Shown: positions 1-7,441 of the stretch, piece by piece | How positions within the stretch are numbered: the first letter of the stretch is position 1 | Layout: every line of letters begins with the position of its first letter | Source of the DNA: Salinisphaeraceae bacterium UBA4764 | GTDB taxonomy: Bacteria > Pseudomonadota > Gammaproteobacteria > Nevskiales > Salinisphaeraceae | Direction: 5' to 3' | Length of the DNA stretch: 13,150 bases | Assembly (NCBI GenBank): GCA_002403445.1 | Contig: DHHU01000081.1 | Span: 1,083-14,232 of the forward strand | The notes under the pieces: generated by a model | Seen by the model: the letters and a program-made list of their open reading frames with translations, nothing else | Told to the model about the DNA's origin: nothing | The model's database searches: none | Position numbers and translations under genes: made by a program

Positions 1-73
1 CACGCCGGGTCAAGGCGATAACGAGTTCTCTTCCCATTCGGCCGGCAACGCCGTTGATCGCGACTCGTTTCAT
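1..73 (-). CDS. dapB: 4-hydroxy-tetrahydrodipicolinate reductase DapB, N-terminal fragment
   Basis: The reverse strand from the ATG at 73-71 reads MKRVAINGVAGRMGRELVIA, then LTRR before the window edge. This is the start of a Rossmann fold with the G-x-x-G-x-M-G-R nucleotide-binding loop typical of DapB. DapB reduces the dihydrodipicolinate intermediate in lysine and diaminopimelate synthesis, in the cytoplasm. It lies 9 bp after the dnaJ stop codon on the same strand, and dnaJ-dapB is a frequent neighbour pair in gammaproteobacteria, so it is probably cotranscribed with dnaJ. Only about 24 codons are visible, so the identification rests on the N-terminal motif plus context. Confidence 0.85.
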   Translation of the reverse strand, partial: MKRVAINGVAGRMGRELVIALTRR

Positions 74-82
74 GACGCGAGG

Positions 83-1219
83 CTAACCAACGCGTTCACC
101 GAAAAATCGCTTGGCCTTGTCGAGCCACGATGTGGTTTTCGGGCTGTGGCTCTTGGAACTGTTATCTAGACTCTCACGCAGCTGCTCAAGCAGTTCTTTT
201 TGCTCGGCGTTCAGGTTGACCGGCGTTTCTACATGCACCCGACATAGCAGATCACCCGGCGATGAGGTGCGTACCGATTGCACACCCTTGCCACGCAAGC
301 GAAAACTTCGCCCGGACTGGGTTTCCGGTGGAATCCGGAGATTGACTTTGCCATTCAATGTTGGAACGTCGACGTTTCCACCCAGTGCTGCCGTGACCAT
401 GTCTACAGGCACGTCGGCGTAAAGATCGTTGCCGTCCCGTTGGAAAAAGTCGTGAGGTTTGACGTTGACCTGCACATAAAGGTCGCCGGGCGGTCCGCCC
501 TGCTCGCCGGCTTCGCCTTCCCCCGACAGGCGGATTCGATCGCCGTTGTCCACGCCCGCCGGAATCCGTACCGACAACGTTTTTGAAGACCGCACACGGC
601 CTTCGCCGCCGCATTTGCGACACGGGTTGCGTACGCGTTTGCCGTGCCCCTGGCAGTCGGGACACGCTTGTTGGATCGACAAGAAACCCTGTTGGATACG
701 GACCTGGCCCATACCCTGGCACGTGCCGCAATTGTCGACCTCGGAGCCCGGTTCGGCACCATCGCCGCCACAGGTTTCGCATTCTTCCAGAGTGGGGATA
801 CGTACTTCTTCGGTAGCCCCTTTGACGGCGGTTTCGAGATCGATCTCCAAGTCGTAACGAAGATCGGCGCCGCGGCTGGCACGTGAGCGGCCACCGCCGC
901 GGCCACCACCCCCGAAAATATCCGAAAAAATATCTCCGAAGATGTCCTCAAAACCCCCAGCCCCCGGCTGAGGACCACCACCACCGGCGGCGCCACCAAG
1001 GCCCTGATGACCAAACTGGTCGTAGGCCGCTCGTTTTTGATCGTCGGATAAAACCTCGTAGGCTTCCGAGGCTTCCTTGAACTTGGCTTCCGCCTCTTCG
1101 TCGTCTGGGTTGCGATCCGGGTGGTTCTTCATAGCCAGCCGCCGATAGGCTTTCTTGATCTCGTCGGCGGAGGCCGATTTGGAAACGCCCAGAATATCGT
1201 AATAGTCGCGTTTGGCCAT
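83..1219 (-). CDS. dnaJ: Chaperone protein DnaJ (Hsp40)
   Basis: This is a full-length type I Hsp40 of 378 residues, the usual DnaJ length. The J domain occupies about residues 1-70 with the HPD tripeptide at 33-35, which stimulates the DnaK ATPase. A Gly/Phe-rich linker follows at about 75-118. The zinc-binding domain holds all four CxxCxGxG repeats (CETCGGDG, CGTCQGMG, CPDCQGHG, CRKCGGEG), and the C-terminal substrate-binding and dimerisation region is intact. It delivers unfolded clients to DnaK in the cytoplasm. It follows dnaK, but a strong hairpin terminator lies between them (1256-1292), so its expression may be partly uncoupled from grpE-dnaK. No good Shine-Dalgarno sequence is seen before the ATG; the start is set by the canonical MAKRDYYDILGV beginning. 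dapB follows 9 bp downstream. Confidence 0.98.
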   Translation of the reverse strand: MAKRDYYDILGVSKSASADEIKKAYRRLAMKNHPDRNPDDEEAEAKFKEASEAYEVLSDDQKRAAYDQFGHQGLGGAAGGGGPQPGAGGFEDIFGDIFSDIFGGGGRGGGRSRASRGADLRYDLEIDLETAVKGATEEVRIPTLEECETCGGDGAEPGSEVDNCGTCQGMGQVRIQQGFLSIQQACPDCQGHGKRVRNPCRKCGGEGRVRSSKTLSVRIPAGVDNGDRIRLSGEGEAGEQGGPPGDLYVQVNVKPHDFFQRDGNDLYADVPVDMVTAALGGNVDVPTLNGKVNLRIPPETQSGRSFRLRGKGVQSVRTSSPGDLLCRVHVETPVNLNAEQKELLEQLRESLDNSSKSHSPKTTSWLDKAKRFFGERVG

Positions 1220-1255
1220 GATTGTCTAATGTTGCCCTGGGAAACCTCTATAACG

Positions 1256-1292
1256 AAAAACACCGGGGCAGTGGGTTTGACCACTGCCCCGG
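1256..1292 (-). terminator. Rho-independent terminator/attenuator between dnaK and dnaJ
   Basis: The dnaK-dnaJ gap contains a perfect 12-bp inverted repeat (CCGGGGCAGTGG at 1263-1274, CCACTGCCCCGG at 1281-1292) with a 6-nt loop. Read on the minus strand it is followed after two bases by five T residues (1260-1256). This is a textbook intrinsic terminator 26 bp past the dnaK stop codon. Because dnaJ begins only 37 bp further on, it may act as a partial terminator that lowers dnaJ relative to dnaK, or dnaJ may have its own promoter. Confidence 0.9.
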
Positions 1293-1317
1293 GGTATCAA
1301 CGACATTTGAAGCCGGA

Positions 1318-3258
1318 TTACGAATTGGTGCCCGATTTCTTGTCGTTTTCGTTGACTTCTTCAAAATCAGCATCGACCACGTCTTCGGAATTGTCACCTG
1401 TATTGGTCGACTCACCACTACCGGCTTGTGCGTCGCCACCTTCACCTTGGCTATAGGCTTTTTGCATGATCGGTGAAGCGGCCTCGGATACTTTCTGGGT
1501 TTTCGCTTCGATGTCGTCCTTGTCGTCGCCTTCCAACGCCGTACGCAGATCCGCGATGGCATCGTCGACCGGTTTGCGCTCTTCGTCGCTAACTTGGTCG
1601 CCCAAATCCTTAAGCGCTTTTTCGGTACTGTGGATGATGCCGTCGGCCTGATTGCGAGCTGAAACCAATTCGTCGAACTTGCGGTCTTCCTCGGCGTGTG
1701 CTTCGGCGTCTTGGACCATCTGGTCGATCTCTTCTTCGGACAGGCCGGACGATGCGCGAATCTCGATCGACTGCTCCTTGCCTGTGGCCTTGTCTTGGGC
1801 CGAGACGTTCAGGATGCCGTTGGCATCGATATCGAATGTGACTTCAATCTGCGGCGTACCGCGCGGTGCTGGCGGAATGTCCGACAGGTCGAAGCGGCCA
1901 AGCGACTTATTAGCACTAGCCTGTTCACGCTCGCCCTGAAGCACGTGCACAGTGACTGCGGATTGGTTGTCTTCCGCAGTGGAGAACACTTCCGACTTGC
2001 GCGTCGGAATCGTTGTGTTTTTCTCGATCAACTTGGTCATCTTGCCACCCAGTGTCTCGATACCGAGACTCAGAGGCGTGACGTCCAGCAACAGGACGTC
2101 CTGTGTGTCGCCCGACAAGACCGACGCTTGGATTGCAGCACCGATTGCCACGGCTTCGTCCGGATTAACGTCCTTGCGCGCGTCCTTGCCGAAGAAGTTT
2201 TTAACTGCATCCTGAACTGCCGGCATGCGCGTCTGGCCACCGACCAGCACGACATCGTCGATGTCGCTGGCTTTCATGCCAGCGTCCTTGAGTGCAGTAC
2301 GGCACGGATCGATCGTGCGGGCAACCAAATCCTCGACCAGTGATTCGAGCTTGGCGCGCGTTATCTTGATGTTTAAGTGCTTGGGACCAGCCTGATCGGC
2401 TGTAACGTACGGCAGATTGACTTCGGTCTGCTCTGTTGACGACAGCTCGATCTTGGCCCGCTCTGCAGCTTCTTTTAACCGCTGCAGGGCCAGCTTGTCT
2501 TCACGCAGGTCAATGCCCTGTTCTTTTTTGAACTCATCGGCCAGATGATCGATGATCTTTTTGTCGAAATCCTCACCACCTAAGAAAGTATCTCCACTCG
2601 TAGCGTGGACTTCGAACTGGTGTTCGCCGTCGACGTTGGCAACTTCGATAATAGAAATATCGAAAGTGCCGCCACCCAAGTCATAGACGGCGATCTTCTT
2701 GTCGCCCTGCTTGTCCATACCATAGGCCAGCGCAGCCGCTGTGGGCTCGTTGATGATGCGCTTGACATCAAGTCCAGCAATGCGGCCCGCGTCTTTGGTG
2801 GCTTGGCGCTGGCTGTCGTTAAAATAGGCGGGCACCGTAACAACGGCTTCACTAACCGTCTCGCCGAGATAATCTTCGGCAGTCGATTTCATCTTCTGCA
2901 GCACCTTGGCCGAAATCTCCGGTGGTGCCATCTTTTGGCCACCGGCCTCGACCCAGGCATCGCCGTTCTCGGATTTGACGATCTTGAATGGCACTTCCTT
3001 GATGTCACGCTGCGTGGTCGGGTCGTCGTATGTGCGCCCGATCAAACGCTTGATGGCATAAAGCGTGTTGTTGGGGTTAGTGACTGCCTGGCGCCGTGCC
3101 GGGCGGCCGACGAGCGTCTGACCTTCCTCGGTGAACGCAACGACACTCGGCGTGGTGCGCTCGCCTTCCGCATTCTCGATAACTTTGGCCTGACCGCCTT
3201 CGTAAACAGAGACACACGAGTTGGTTGTGCCCAAATCGATTCCGATAACTTTGCTCAT
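1318..3258 (-). CDS. dnaK: Molecular chaperone DnaK (Hsp70)
   Basis: This is a complete Hsp70 of 646 residues (E. coli DnaK is 638). It starts MSKVIGIDLGTTNSCVSVYE, which carries the phosphate-1 loop of the actin-like ATPase. IAVYDLGGGTFDISIIE (phosphate 2) and VVLVGGQTRMPAV (adenosine motif) are both present. The interdomain linker DVLLLDVTPLSLGIE lies near residue 390, followed by the beta-sandwich substrate-binding domain and the helical lid. The tail ends in the conserved VDADFEEV motif followed by a short extra polar extension. It binds exposed hydrophobic segments with DnaJ and GrpE in the cytoplasm. The start is supported by an AGGGG Shine-Dalgarno (CCCCT on the plus strand at 3266-3270), 7 bp upstream. 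grpE lies 128 bp upstream on the same strand; the intrinsic terminator at 1256-1292 follows. Confidence 0.99.
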   Translation of the reverse strand: MSKVIGIDLGTTNSCVSVYEGGQAKVIENAEGERTTPSVVAFTEEGQTLVGRPARRQAVTNPNNTLYAIKRLIGRTYDDPTTQRDIKEVPFKIVKSENGDAWVEAGGQKMAPPEISAKVLQKMKSTAEDYLGETVSEAVVTVPAYFNDSQRQATKDAGRIAGLDVKRIINEPTAAALAYGMDKQGDKKIAVYDLGGGTFDISIIEVANVDGEHQFEVHATSGDTFLGGEDFDKKIIDHLADEFKKEQGIDLREDKLALQRLKEAAERAKIELSSTEQTEVNLPYVTADQAGPKHLNIKITRAKLESLVEDLVARTIDPCRTALKDAGMKASDIDDVVLVGGQTRMPAVQDAVKNFFGKDARKDVNPDEAVAIGAAIQASVLSGDTQDVLLLDVTPLSLGIETLGGKMTKLIEKNTTIPTRKSEVFSTAEDNQSAVTVHVLQGEREQASANKSLGRFDLSDIPPAPRGTPQIEVTFDIDANGILNVSAQDKATGKEQSIEIRASSGLSEEEIDQMVQDAEAHAEEDRKFDELVSARNQADGIIHSTEKALKDLGDQVSDEERKPVDDAIADLRTALEGDDKDDIEAKTQKVSEAASPIMQKAYSQGEGGDAQAGSGESTNTGDNSEDVVDADFEEVNENDKKSGTNS

Positions 3259-3321
3259 TTAAATTCCCCTCGGCTGTAGCTTGTTGCTTTAGAAAAATAG
3301 TGACTTAATTGATTGTCTTAA

Positions 3322-3369
3322 AAGATGTGCGCTCGGATCGACTTTTCAATGGTCAAACCGCGAACGCGG
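3322..3369 (-). promoter_or_regulatory. grpE-dnaK intergenic signals: weak sigma-32-like boxes and a small hairpin
   Basis: In the 128-bp gap before dnaK the minus strand reads TTGAA (3349-3345), then 15 bp, then CACATCTT (3329-3322). This resembles the heat-shock pattern TTGAA...CCCCATNT only loosely. Just upstream is a small hairpin, CCGCGTTCGCGG (3369-3358), followed by TTTG; it could be a weak attenuator after grpE. A secondary dnaK promoter here is possible but weakly supported. Confidence 0.25.
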
Positions 3370-3386
3370 CAAAATTCGATGACGTC

Positions 3387-4121
3387 CTATTCGTTTTCCG
3401 GCGCTTTCGCAACGACTACCTTGGCTGCACGCAACACCCGTCCGTTAAGTAGATAGCCTTTTTGCATCACGGCCGTAACTGTATTCGGCGCGTAGTCCTT
3501 AGTCGGTTGTGCACTGACGGCTTCGTGCTTGTCGGGGTCGAACGTTTCGCCTTCTGGATTGACGACTTCGACCCCCACCTTTTCCATGCTAGCCGCCAGA
3601 TTACGGTGGGTTAGTTCCATGCCTTCGTAGAATTGTTGGAAGTCGGCGTCTGGTCGGTTGGCCTCATTCAAACCCATTTCCAGACTGTCGCGCACTTCCA
3701 ACAGATCACCGGTGAATTTCTCGAGCGCGTATTTGCGCGCCGATTCTACGTCCCGCTGTGACCGGCGGCGGATATTTTCCATTTCGGCTTTCGCCCGTAC
3801 CGCCTGGTCGCGATATTGCTCAAGCTCTGCCCGCGCTTGGTCCAGTTCAGCCTGCAACTGATCGGTTTCAGAGACACTGTCAGCCGTTGCATCGCCCGGA
3901 GACGCGTTGCCTGCATCACCATCCGGGATCTCGTCCACCCCGTCGTCGTTTTCAACATCAGGCTCGGGCGTCAATTCGGCGGCTGGATCCTGCTCACCGT
4001 GCGGCGTGGTTTCACGATCAACATTGGAAGCAGTCGCCTGTTCTTTGTCCGGCGACGCTTTATGTCCGCCGTTGTTTTCGGCGTCTGGATCAACAGTCTT
4101 GGTGTTTTGCGGCTCGGTCAT
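3387..4121 (-). CDS. grpE: Nucleotide exchange factor GrpE
   Basis: GrpE drives ADP release from DnaK and works as a homodimer in the cytoplasm. The conserved part begins near DQLQAELDQARAEL and continues through the long dimerisation helix (QYRDQAVRAKAEMENIRRR) to the C-terminal beta domain (GMELTHRNLAASMEKVGVE, then FDPDKHEAVS and AVMQKGYLLNGRVLRAAKVVV), all typical of GrpE. The start given is the ATG at 4121 (MTEPQNTKTVDP, 244 residues), which leaves a normal-length leader after the heat-shock promoter. An in-frame ATG at 4160 would add 13 residues; AAGGG lies before it but only a few bases away, which is close for a ribosome-binding site. The roughly 90-residue N-terminal part is unusually long, low in complexity and rich in Asp and Glu. 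dnaK follows 128 bp downstream. Confidence 0.95.
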   Translation of the reverse strand: MTEPQNTKTVDPDAENNGGHKASPDKEQATASNVDRETTPHGEQDPAAELTPEPDVENDDGVDEIPDGDAGNASPGDATADSVSETDQLQAELDQARAELEQYRDQAVRAKAEMENIRRRSQRDVESARKYALEKFTGDLLEVRDSLEMGLNEANRPDADFQQFYEGMELTHRNLAASMEKVGVEVVNPEGETFDPDKHEAVSAQPTKDYAPNTVTAVMQKGYLLNGRVLRAAKVVVAKAPENE

Positions 4122-4182
4122 AGCGTCCAGTGATGGTTGTTGAAGTTGGGTGTGGAACATCGCCCTTGTATTGCCCTAGAGT

Positions 4183-4209
4183 TGTAGGGGCAAAGCTTGT
4201 GTTTTCAAC
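4183..4209 (-). promoter_or_regulatory. Sigma-32 (RpoH)-type heat-shock promoter for grpE-dnaK
   Basis: On the minus strand GTTGAA (4209-4204) is followed, after exactly 13 bp, by CCCCTACA (4190-4183). The known RpoH consensus is CTTGAA, 13-14 bp, CCCCATNT. Both elements and the spacing fit, with one mismatch in the -35 and an A/T swap in the -10. Transcription would start near 4176, giving a leader of about 55 nt to the grpE ATG at 4121. The position upstream of the first chaperone gene is where such a promoter is expected. Confidence 0.75.
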
Positions 4210-4304
4210 AGCGCCCCCTACTCGACGGTCGCGGTCGCACTGATGGCATCATCTAAGGGGGGCGGCGCGTTACTATATGTACCCATCGTCGTCAGGCCTG
4301 TGTC

Positions 4305-5201
4305 ATGTCCCAACTGTTCCCAACCGTCGGCATCATTGCCCGCAACAATGACGCCGCCACCATTGCCACGCGCGACGATGTAATCGCCAAGCTCAAGGCC
4401 CGTGGCCGACGGATATGCCTCGACGCACGTCAGCAAGCTTCAAACGTCGATAATGCCTATTGCCTGTCGCCCGATAAACTGGCGCACATATCCGACTTGG
4501 TACTGGTACTCGGCGGCGACGGCACGCTCCTAGAGGCCAGCCGATGCCTGGCGCCCGCCGGTACACCGGTTCTGGGCATCAATCTAGGACGGCTCGGCTT
4601 CACCGTCGACATCGCGCCTACAGAGGTAAGCGACGCGCTCGATGCAGTTTTCGACGGTCGCTATGCCTGCGATGACCGCATGATTTTACAGGCCGACGTT
4701 GTGCGCGCCACTGGTGATGCTCCGGCTGCCGGCATGATCGCTGTTAATGAATGCGTAGTCCGCAACCGTGCCGTGGCACGTGTACTCGATTTCGACACTT
4801 ATATGGACGGTATGTTCATCAGTCAACATCGGGCCGACGGTATAGTCATCGCCACCCCCACAGGGTCGACAGCGCATGCGCTGTCCGCGGGCGGGCCGGT
4901 ACTTCATCCCGATCTCGCCGCAATCGCCATGGTACCGATCTGCCCCCACACGCTTTCCGACAGGCCGATCATCCTCGATGCCGACCGCACCGTAGAAATC
5001 GTGATTGGCCGGGACCGTCAAGATGATGCGCTATTCACACGCGACGGTGAAGTCGGGGCCGAGCTGATACCCGGTGATCGTGTAATCATTCGGCGAGCGC
5101 CGTTCGCACTTACTCTGATACACGCCGACGGCTACGACTATTTCAGTATCCTTCGAAATAAACTGCACTGGGGCCGAGGCCAGAATTCATCGGGTACCTA
5201 A
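4305..5201 (+). CDS. nadK: NAD kinase
   Basis: This ATP-dependent NAD kinase of 298 residues phosphorylates NAD to NADP in the cytoplasm. The GGDGT catalytic and nucleotide-binding motif is at residues 70-74, inside LVLVLGGDGTLLEASR. LGINLGRLGFT is at 90-100, the NE pair in IAVNECVV is at 148-149, and the ADGIVIATPTGSTAH motif ending at 191 is the conserved NAD-binding segment. Length matches the roughly 290-residue gammaproteobacterial enzyme. It is divergent from grpE, as in E. coli, and is followed after 6 bp by recN, so the two are probably cotranscribed. A CAGG sequence about 9 bp before the ATG is a modest ribosome-binding site. A possible -10-like TACTAT (4271-4276) lies upstream without a clear -35. 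Confidence 0.98.
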   Translation: MSQLFPTVGIIARNNDAATIATRDDVIAKLKARGRRICLDARQQASNVDNAYCLSPDKLAHISDLVLVLGGDGTLLEASRCLAPAGTPVLGINLGRLGFTVDIAPTEVSDALDAVFDGRYACDDRMILQADVVRATGDAPAAGMIAVNECVVRNRAVARVLDFDTYMDGMFISQHRADGIVIATPTGSTAHALSAGGPVLHPDLAAIAMVPICPHTLSDRPIILDADRTVEIVIGRDRQDDALFTRDGEVGAELIPGDRVIIRRAPFALTLIHADGYDYFSILRNKLHWGRGQNSSGT

Positions 5202-5207
5202 AAGCCT

Positions 5208-6887
5208 ATGCTGGTTGAATTGAGTGTTGACAACTTCGCGATCATCGACCGGGTCGACGTGGAGTTTGGATCGGGCATGACAGTGTTGTCCGGCGAAACC
5301 GGTGCCGGCAAATCCATACTCGTCGATGCACTCGGCCTGCTACTGGGCGACCGCGCCGGCGCCGACGTGGTGCGGGACGGATGCGATAAAACGACCATCA
5401 GCGCTCGGTTTGATCTGGCTGACGCCCCGGGTGCGGCTGCTTGGCTCGAGGACCAGGAGCTGGCCGCGGATAACGAGTGTGTTGTGCGTCGTGTCATCAG
5501 CCATCAGGGCCGAAGCCGCTGCTGGATCAACGGACAGGCTGTCCCGGTTCGTTCAATTAACGCCCTGGGTGATCAACTGGTGGAAATCGTGGGCCAACAC
5601 GCGCATCAACGGCTGACACACAGTGGGGCTCAGCGTGAGATCGTCGACGAATATGGCGGCCATCTAGCATTGGTTTCCGATGTTGCTGAAACCGCCAAAA
5701 ACCTTGAGGCCAACCGCCGGGCGATTGCCGATATCGAACAAGCCGACGACGAAGGTGCCCTGCGCGCCGACATACTGCGTTATCAAATTAACGAACTTGC
5801 TGAAGCCATTGACGAAAACGAAACAATTGCCGAGCTGGAAGCCGAGCAGCGCCGCCTAGCCAGTGCCGAGCAACTGATCGCCGACGGGCAGCGAGCGATG
5901 ACACTGCTGGCCGACAATGAATCGGTGGGCGCGACCGATCAACTGGCACGAGTTGAACGCATATTGGCCGACCTGGCCGAAACCGATACAGGCTTTTGTG
6001 CAGCTGCCGAGCTGGCAACCAGCGCCCGAATCCAGGCAGACGAATGCGTCGACGGACTGCGTCGTCATCTGGAACAAGTAGAGATCGATCCAGAGCGGCT
6101 TGGCACAATCGATGACCGGATTGCCACACTCACCGATCTAGCCCGCAAACATCGCTGCGACGTTTCAGCGCTGACGAACAAACAAACCGAGCTGGAAACC
6201 GAACTAGACAATCTTGAACGCGCCAGCGAACGGCTCGCTGAATTGCAGGCACAAGCCGACGAGCTTGCTTTGCGCTACCGCGAGAAATCGACTCAATTGA
6301 GCGCGGCCCGAGACAAAGCTGGCGAGCAACTCGCCACTGCTGTTACCGACATATTGAATTCGCTGGGCATGCCTCATGCCACGTTCAGCGTCCGTGTAGA
6401 GACCGGGGATCCGCAATCTAGGATTTCCGTAAACGGCATCGATACCGTTACGTTCGAAGTCGCGGCCAACCCCGGTCAGACTGCCCGCTCGATTGACAAG
6501 GTGGCTTCCGGCGGTGAACTCTCGCGGCTGGGGCTGGCGATTGAAGTCGCGACGGCCAGCGGCAGCCGGATCCCCACCATGGTCTTCGATGAAGTGGACG
6601 CTGGTATCGGCGGCGGCGTGGCCGAGATCATCGGCCGGCAATTACGGGCGCTCGCTGCTAACGGACAAACACTGTGCGTAACCCATCTGCCACAAGTGGC
6701 CGCGCAAGCCGAGCATCAACTTGCCGTGAGCAAGGCCACCAGCGACACGAGCACGATTACGACCATCAAACCACTGAGCGAAATCGATCGTGTCGAAGAA
6801 ATTGCCCGAATGCTCGGTGGAGTGGAACTCACCCAACAGACACGAGCCCATGCTGCCGATATGCTACGACGCGCCGGCGGTGTGTGA
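5208..6887 (+). CDS. recN: DNA repair protein RecN
   Basis: RecN is an SMC-like ATPase that acts early in double-strand break repair, holding DNA ends or sister chromatids. The 559-residue protein starts MLVELSVDNFAIIDRVDVEF, the usual RecN beginning. It has Walker A GETGAGKS at residues 29-36, a long central coiled-coil section (about 150-370, rich in Ala, Glu, Leu and Arg heptads), the ABC signature SGGELSRL, Walker B MVFDEVDAGIGG and the H-loop THLPQVAAQAE. The length is that of an intact family member. It sits directly behind nadK with no room for its own promoter, and I see no CTGT-N8-ACAG LexA box before it or before nadK. The C-terminus ends RRAGGV, without the LAA-like ClpXP degron known from E. 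coli RecN. Confidence 0.98.
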   Translation: MLVELSVDNFAIIDRVDVEFGSGMTVLSGETGAGKSILVDALGLLLGDRAGADVVRDGCDKTTISARFDLADAPGAAAWLEDQELAADNECVVRRVISHQGRSRCWINGQAVPVRSINALGDQLVEIVGQHAHQRLTHSGAQREIVDEYGGHLALVSDVAETAKNLEANRRAIADIEQADDEGALRADILRYQINELAEAIDENETIAELEAEQRRLASAEQLIADGQRAMTLLADNESVGATDQLARVERILADLAETDTGFCAAAELATSARIQADECVDGLRRHLEQVEIDPERLGTIDDRIATLTDLARKHRCDVSALTNKQTELETELDNLERASERLAELQAQADELALRYREKSTQLSAARDKAGEQLATAVTDILNSLGMPHATFSVRVETGDPQSRISVNGIDTVTFEVAANPGQTARSIDKVASGGELSRLGLAIEVATASGSRIPTMVFDEVDAGIGGGVAEIIGRQLRALAANGQTLCVTHLPQVAAQAEHQLAVSKATSDTSTITTIKPLSEIDRVEEIARMLGGVELTQQTRAHAADMLRRAGGV

Positions 6888-6908
6888 GCATGGCCAAACA
6901 TACCGCCG
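6875..6908 (+). other. Stable hairpin at the 3' end of recN
   Basis: CGGCGGTGTGT (6875-6885) can pair with ACATACCGCCG (6898-6908) through an 11-bp stem with one G-U pair and a 12-nt loop. It overlaps the recN stop codon. No T-run follows, so it is not a standard intrinsic terminator. It could protect the mRNA 3' end or pause polymerase before the bamE leader. Confidence 0.4.
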
Positions 6909-6941
6909 TCACATCATCCTGCTCCGGTTGTTTACAGTCCA

Positions 6942-6970
6942 TTGTTTGGAACCCACTCGGCCCTTCTATA
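6942..6970 (+). promoter_or_regulatory. Possible sigma-70 promoter for bamE
   Basis: The 173-bp gap between recN and bamE contains TTGTTT (6942-6947) and an AT-rich TCTATA/TATATG stretch (6965-6972) with 17-19 bp spacing. The match to TTGACA/TATAAT is mediocre. The length of the gap makes a separate bamE promoter likely, but the exact boxes are uncertain. Confidence 0.3.
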
Positions 6971-7060
6971 TGATGCCGCAAAGACCAATCGCGAATTGCC
7001 GCGCGGATATAAGTAAACGCGGCCGATAAAGTCCCCCGTCGTCATCGAGCGTGCCCCGAT

Positions 7061-7426
7061 ATGAAAAAAATTCTGCTTCTGTTCTGTCCACTGTTACTTG
7101 CGGCATGCCATGGAGGTGTACCCGGCTATTACCGCACGCCGATTGTCCAAGGCAACATCATCGCGCCAAAAAAAGTGTCGCGGCTGAAAATCGGCATGAC
7201 GAAAAAGCAAGTACAGTACCTTTTGGGCAAACCGATGGTTGACCCCGGATTTGAATCCAATCGTGAGAACTACGTTTTTTACTACCGCAATCCGCGCGCC
7301 CATGTTCACAAGTCAAAACTCATTTTGTATTTCAACCACAACAAACTGACCAAAGTAGCTGGATCGCACGAATTCACGTCCAAAATCAAGGGCAGAAGTA
7401 ACGGCAGCAGTGGTCCTAAAAGCTAA
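7061..7426 (+). CDS. bamE: Outer membrane protein assembly factor BamE (SmpA/OmlA lipoprotein)
   Basis: This small lipoprotein of the BAM complex helps fold beta-barrel proteins into the outer membrane. The 121-residue protein has a lipoprotein signal peptide, MKKILLLFCPLLLAAC, with lipobox LAAC and the lipidated Cys at residue 16. The mature part carries the family's diagnostic segments: a P-x-x-QGN turn, KVSRLKIGMTKKQVQYLLGKP and the NYVFYYR strand. Its place after nadK-recN is conserved in gammaproteobacteria. No strong Shine-Dalgarno precedes the ATG, but the signal peptide fixes the start. The basic, Ser/Gly-rich C-terminal tail (about residues 105-121) is a variable extension. It is convergent with rnfH, with only 15 bp between the stop codons. 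Confidence 0.96.
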   Translation: MKKILLLFCPLLLAACHGGVPGYYRTPIVQGNIIAPKKVSRLKIGMTKKQVQYLLGKPMVDPGFESNRENYVFYYRNPRAHVHKSKLILYFNHNKLTKVAGSHEFTSKIKGRSNGSSGPKS

Positions 7427-7441
7427 AACTATGGTTTACAT

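Noticed and set aside
1696..2343. Long plus-strand open frames opposite dnaK and dnaJ, including one of 215 codons.
   Set aside because: They are antisense to highly conserved chaperone genes and reflect their codon bias; no independent protein family is evident.
6890..6973. A 27-codon frame starting MAKHTAVTSS just after recN.
   Set aside because: No ribosome-binding site or family match; the start lies inside the hairpin loop at the recN end and the frame probably exists by chance.
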